64,000 bases of DNA. It comes from CAYILR01 sp964364175. Its GTDB lineage: Bacteria; Bdellovibrionota; UBA1018. The DNA is taken from contig CAYILR010000017.1 in the NCBI GenBank assembly GCA_964364175.1, forward strand, positions 1 through 64,000, in the 5' to 3' direction. Every line of letters starts with the position of its first letter. Position 1 is the first letter of the stretch. Positions 60,760 through 64,000 of this stretch are shown piece by piece. Made by a program: the position numbers and the translations under genes. The notes under the pieces were generated by a model. The model searched no databases and was not told the DNA's origin. It saw only the letters and a list, made by a program, of their open reading frames with translations.

Positions 60760-62498
60760 GATAACCAGCTCTCTTGCTCTTCGCGTTCACTGGGCTTTTG
60801 CATCACCAGCAACCAAGCTACCACCCACATGACCTGATGCAGAACTTTCGCATCCCAGAAATTCACCTGCGTGAGTCCGTTCAACTGAAACACGATCCAA
60901 GCGCAGACCATTGCTCGGCCAAAAACCGAGCCCTGGCGCGCACTCCGCCAAGCCATCGCCAGCCAAATTCCGACCCACGCGAGCCACGACAGCGCGCCAA
61001 GCAATCCGGTCGAACCCAACATCTCCAAAACCATGTTGTGCGCATGACCGACAAAGAAATTAATCCAGCCATGCTTCTCTGCCAGATAGTGATAAGCAAG
61101 CTGGTGATTCTGATGCCAACCGACTCCCGTCAACGGACGTTCGAGAAAAAACCGCCAGTTTGATTCCCATAAACTCTGACGAGAATACACACCCAGTGAA
61201 TCCGTCATTCGAGATTGGATCCAGGACACCTGGCTGAGCACTAGCGCAAAAATCACGCCTGCAGCGACCACCCAGGGGCGCCACTTTTTGGGCAACCTCC
61301 ACAAAATCCAGATCAGAATTCCGATAGGCAGAACGATCCAAAGCGTACGCGAGTAAGTTCCAAACAAAGTAAACGCCGCGATTCCTAAAACGAACCAGGC
61401 AAGCGGCTTGGGCAGCGTCTTTTTGAAAAGCAGTTCCAGCTGGAGAAAAAACGGAAAAATCAAAATACTGGCCGTCGACAAGTGGTGCCCGAAAAAAAGA
61501 ATCGTATGAAACCGCGACTCGTTCCCAGGAATCCGCTGCATCCGAGGCCACCCGGTAAAATACTGCACAACTCCAATGCAGCAGAGCAAAGCAAAAGCCC
61601 CCCACCAGTACCGCAGAACCCGAATCTTCCCCTCACGAGACAAAAGCGAAATCGCGATCGCCAAAGGAAACGGCCAGAACAGGTACCAAGCCTTGGCCAT
61701 GTCCTGCAACCAATGCACTTGCATGACATAGCCGTGGTAGATGAGCGGAAAAAACCGAGCACCCACGAGGGAGAGCACGCAAGACACAGTGAGTGAGCAG
61801 GAAGCCCAGCATAACCACCGGAACTCACGCACTCCCCAAAACCCACGCAGTTGTGCAAGGATTTCGCCAAACGCGAAATTGGAGCCCATGTTCTGGTCCA
61901 ACCTCGAGTCCAATTTCGCCAAACGCGAAATTGCAGCTAGGTTGCCATATACCAACAAACACACCACAAACACCGCCACCCCAATGCTCATCGTGGCCAT
62001 CGATATGAACGTGCTTACGCCGTAGAAGGACAGACCAAACACCAAAATCTGCTCTCCAAGAAGCGCCGGAGAAGATTTTAAAGTTTCCGTGCGGGGATTC
62101 ATGCGCCAGGAGGGCGCAGCCGAAGGCGCATGCAAGGGCAGGATGCCCGTGCCCCGCGCGGAAAGCTTTAAAATCTTCTCTGGCGCTTCCTGGTCAGCAT
62201 CCTGGGTAGCCACGTCCTGCATCATCCCGCGCAATCGAAGCGCCGCAACCTCCATCCAACGCACGTCGCTCTCACCCGCATCCAACCTCTCCTCAATCTC
62301 CGCAGCACACTCCGACAATTCCCGAAATCCATAAGACCCCGCGACACCCGAAATTTTATGACTGATGTGAATCAATTTTTCCCGCGCCCGGACAGCATCG
62401 CCCTGCTTCAAATCCGACACCACTTCACTCAGAGCCTGAACTCGCGCTCCAAAAGAACCCACGAATTTTTTAACCAGCTCATTCCACTCAGTGTCCAT
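60756..62498 (-). CDS. Hpt phosphotransfer domain fused to O-antigen-ligase/polymerase-like membrane protein
   Basis: The 580-residue product joins two unrelated modules. Residues 1-95 form an Hpt helical bundle with the phospho-accepting His47 in HISHKISGVAGSYGF and the following ELSECAAEIEERL. From about 150 there are roughly ten membrane helices and the Wzy_C/WaaL loop (LFGTYSRTLWIVLPIG, RQSLWESNWRFFLERPLTGV, then HAHNMVLEMLGSTGLLGAL). Residues 104-146 are encoded by a 128-bp palindrome. The start overlaps the response-regulator stop by 11 bases. An internal ATG at 62102 could instead start a separate ligase. Ligase or polymerase activity in the periplasm and phosphorelay input on the cytoplasmic side are inferred. 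Confidence 0.8.
   Translation of the reverse strand: MDTEWNELVKKFVGSFGARVQALSEVVSDLKQGDAVRAREKLIHISHKISGVAGSYGFRELSECAAEIEERLDAGESDVRWMEVAALRLRGMMQDVATQDADQEAPEKILKLSARGTGILPLHAPSAAPSWRMNPRTETLKSSPALLGEQILVFGLSFYGVSTFISMATMSIGVAVFVVCLLVYGNLAAISRLAKLDSRLDQNMGSNFAFGEILAQLRGFWGVREFRWLCWASCSLTVSCVLSLVGARFFPLIYHGYVMQVHWLQDMAKAWYLFWPFPLAIAISLLSREGKIRVLRYWWGAFALLCCIGVVQYFTGWPRMQRIPGNESRFHTILFFGHHLSTASILIFPFFLQLELLFKKTLPKPLAWFVLGIAAFTLFGTYSRTLWIVLPIGILIWILWRLPKKWRPWVVAAGVIFALVLSQVSWIQSRMTDSLGVYSRQSLWESNWRFFLERPLTGVGWHQNHQLAYHYLAEKHGWINFFVGHAHNMVLEMLGSTGLLGALSWLAWVGIWLAMAWRSARQGSVFGRAMVCAWIVFQLNGLTQVNFWDAKVLHQVMWVVAWLLVMQKPSEREEQESWLS
61861..61881. repeat. 21-base palindromic repeat, copy 1, inside the ligase gene
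   Basis: The unit starts ATTTCGCC and ends GCGAAATTG, with inner arms ATTTCGC and GCGAAAT around a 5-base loop. An exact second copy lies 52 bases away at 61913-61933. The two copies are translated in different frames (SNFAFGEI here, AAISRLAK there), so the repeat is a DNA feature rather than a protein repeat. Confidence 0.75.
61913..61933. repeat. 21-base palindromic repeat, copy 2, inside the ligase gene
   Basis: This is the exact partner of 61861-61881 in direct orientation. The pair falls in the cytoplasmic or periplasmic loop between predicted membrane helices near residues 189-213, where an insertion would be tolerated. Confidence 0.75.
62061..62188. repeat. 128-bp imperfect palindromic element in the Hpt-ligase linker
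   Basis: The outer arms AAGCGCCGGAGAAGATTTTA (from 62061) and its counterpart ending at 62188 match over about 36 bases, with two substitutions and one indel. Inner arms around GGCGCATG and CATGCGCC (62100-62132) add a second stem, with a 13- to 14-base unpaired insert on one side. The element is translated in frame as residues 104-146, including RGTGILPL, which resembles peptide products of dispersed palindromic repeats known in other bacteria. It is probably a MITE/REP-type insertion (inference). Confidence 0.75.
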
Positions 62499-62886
62499 CA
62501 GAAGCCGTAGCCATTCGATTCACCGCTTTTACCAATTCCCCAGGATCAAATGGCTTGTGCATGTACTGCTCGGCCCCCAAATCCGACGCAGCGGCAACAT
62601 CCGCACGAAACCCTTTTGCTGTCAGAATGAGGACGGGAATTTTTTGCAAGATGGGATCTGCCTTGACCTTCTTCAAAACTTCCAGCCCAGTCATTACCGG
62701 CATCATAATGTCCAAAATCAGCAAATTCCATCCACCGGTATCAGAACTCAGCTTATCCCATGCTGCCGCACCATTTTCTGCCCAAACAGTCTCAAAACCC
62801 TCTCTATCCAGTTTAAACAGAATCAATTTAGCCAGGTGCTCCTCGTCTTCCGCCAGCAAAATCCGACCTCGCGTTGTTTTGGTCAT
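62488..62886 (-). CDS. Single-domain response regulator (CheY-like receiver)
   Basis: The 132-residue protein is a receiver alone: acidic pair in LLAEDEEH, phospho-acceptor Asp in LLILDIMMPVMTG, Thr in LILTAKG, Lys in HKPFDPGEL. No output domain follows. The gene starts in the last bases of the sensor-kinase gene (4-base overlap) and ends 11 bases inside the Hpt-ligase gene. That order fits a kinase-to-receiver-to-Hpt relay. Confidence 0.93.
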   Translation of the reverse strand: MTKTTRGRILLAEDEEHLAKLILFKLDREGFETVWAENGAAAWDKLSSDTGGWNLLILDIMMPVMTGLEVLKKVKADPILQKIPVLILTAKGFRADVAAASDLGAEQYMHKPFDPGELVKAVNRMATASDGH

Positions 62887-64000
62887 GAGCTTTTCTCCAA
62901 AAACTGCAACACTTGGTCGGCTAATCGCTCAAAACTTTGAAATTTCTGAATATACAAAATCCGATCCGACTCGGACGGATTGTCAGGCCTCTCATCAAAT
63001 AGTACACAGACTGGCAACGTTAGTCCCTGGGGCAATTTCCGCAAAAGCTTCAACGACTCATCTCCATCCAAAACCGCAATATCGTAAGAATCACTTTGCT
63101 CGATTTTTGAAATTAAAGCTCCAATGCTTTCCACCCAATCGACTGCTAGTTTTCTTCGCTCCAACTCGCCACGAATCACGACAGCCAGATCCCTTTTCTG
63201 TTCAAATAGCAGAACCCGACGTCGGTTTCCTTCGATGTTTTTCTCACTGGATGGAACAAAAATAGGCAAGCGGACAATGAATGCGCAGCCCCGGCCTTCT
63301 TCGCTCTGCACTTCGATCGCACCGTTGTGAGCCTCGACCAAACCATGCGCGATGAACAAACCCAGACCTGTACCACCCTCCATCCGCGTCGCATCGTTTC
63401 TCAATCGTCTGAATTTATGAAATAGCTCTAATTTCTGTTCCACAGTGATCCCAGGCCCTGTGTCCTGCACCCGAACTACGGCGATTTGCCCTTCGGATTC
63501 CAAACTCACAGAAACACCGCCTTTTACCGTGTATTTGATCGCATTCGAAATCAGGTTCACAAAAATCTGGATCAACCGATCCCGCTCACCCAAAACCTGC
63601 AGGTCTTTTTCCAGCCCCTTGAACTCCAAGCGCAAGCCCTTTTCGCGCACCATCACGTCGAAGGTGTTCCGACAATCTTCCAAAATACTCGCCAGACGCA
63701 AAGGATCTCGGGACACCTCGAACTTGCCCGATTCCATTTTCTCCACATCCAAAATATCATTAATCAGCTTTCCCAAACGGCTGACATTCACATCCACGAT
63801 CTGCAGAAATTCTTTTTGGGTAGCATTGATCGGCCCGGCTTCCTCAGCCGCAAGGACTTTGACATAGCCTCCGATCGCCGTCAGCGGCGTTCTCAATTCA
63901 TGAGACACCGTCGACAGGAACTCTGCTTTGATTTCATTGCTCTCCTGAATTTTCCTCAAGAGTTCATTGAATGAATGCTGAAGTTTGGAAATTTCGGCGA
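62883..64000 (-). CDS. Sensor histidine kinase with C-terminal receiver-like domain (5' end outside the window)
   Basis: The frame is open to the window edge, so the N-terminal sensor is missing. Visible parts are a coiled linker (KLQHSFNELLRKIQES), the H-box FLSTVSHELRTPLTAIGGY, N-box FVNLISNAIKYT, G1 VQDTGPGI, and G2 GGTGLGLFIAHG. A further 120 residues look like a weakened receiver (RRVLLFEQKRDLAVVIRGEL, YDIAVLDGDESLKLL); its acidic pair is incomplete but one Asp could accept phosphate. It is the first visible gene of the polysaccharide operon. Confidence 0.9.
   Translation of the reverse strand, partial: AEISKLQHSFNELLRKIQESNEIKAEFLSTVSHELRTPLTAIGGYVKVLAAEEAGPINATQKEFLQIVDVNVSRLGKLINDILDVEKMESGKFEVSRDPLRLASILEDCRNTFDVMVREKGLRLEFKGLEKDLQVLGERDRLIQIFVNLISNAIKYTVKGGVSVSLESEGQIAVVRVQDTGPGITVEQKLELFHKFRRLRNDATRMEGGTGLGLFIAHGLVEAHNGAIEVQSEEGRGCAFIVRLPIFVPSSEKNIEGNRRRVLLFEQKRDLAVVIRGELERRKLAVDWVESIGALISKIEQSDSYDIAVLDGDESLKLLRKLPQGLTLPVCVLFDERPDNPSESDRILYIQKFQSFERLADQVLQFLEKSS

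Overview
The window looks like a chromosomal segment of a Bdellovibrionota-type bacterium (Bdellovibrio relatives). The evidence is two TIGR02147/DUF4423-type regulators, two HNH-nuclease paralogues, many small exported proteins without obvious homologues, papain-like exported proteases, and a Gram-negative Tol and FtsEX envelope gene set. The taxonomic call is an inference from gene content, because no rRNA is present. I see no tRNA, rRNA, CRISPR array or complete insertion sequence. Genes are densely packed, and many are joined by 1- to 11-base stop/start overlaps.

Layout. 1-7.7 kb: a TIGR02147 regulator, an HNH nuclease, exported proteins of unknown role, the BolA/monothiol-glutaredoxin pair, endonuclease III and a PolX-like HhH-PHP protein, followed by a candidate small RNA. 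8-13.1 kb: a GT-C membrane glycosyltransferase, a START-domain protein, then gap-pgk-tpiA. 13.2-16.4 kb: an operon of three exported proteins, divergent from a second TIGR02147 regulator across a strong palindrome. 16.4-21 kb: ilvE-secG, a GyrI/TEX264-like anchored protein, and lon. 21-27.8 kb: a coupled operon made of a 1378-residue low-complexity surface protein, a papain-like protease, a small exported protein and an HExxH metalloprotease. 28-38.4 kb: a membrane spermidine-synthase-like/TPR protein, clpP-clpX, a thioesterase, hicAB, a histidine phosphatase, an AAA ATPase and peptide deformylase. 38.5-40.1 kb: a two-component pair. 40.1-48.4 kb: an eight-gene minus-strand operon, ftsE-ftsX-envC-ctpA-xseA-M23 peptidase-SH3/outer-membrane protein-papain protease. 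48.5-52.7 kb: a membrane protein and tolQ-tolR-tolA-tolB without pal. 52.7-55 kb: an AT-rich island with a DUF4143 ATPase, a second copy of the tolB 3' end, a gene fragment and an antitoxin-like regulator. 55-57.4 kb: the second HNH gene and a thiolase.

The right end (57.4-64 kb, minus strand) is the most unusual part. One operon holds a sensor kinase (cut by the window edge), a single-domain response regulator, an Hpt phosphotransfer domain fused to an O-antigen-ligase/polymerase-type membrane protein, two GT4 glycosyltransferases and a UDP-glucuronate decarboxylase. The arrangement suggests a phosphorelay whose last His-carrying component is the polysaccharide ligase itself. The linker between the Hpt and ligase parts is encoded by a 128-bp imperfect palindrome that looks like an in-frame repetitive-element insertion.

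Three themes recur: envelope construction and division (Tol, FtsEX-EnvC, CtpA, M23, polysaccharide), protein quality control (Lon, ClpXP, Def, SecG), and exported proteases and unknown secreted proteins. Limits: families were recognised by eye, without searches or structure prediction, so domain boundaries and membrane-segment counts are approximate.
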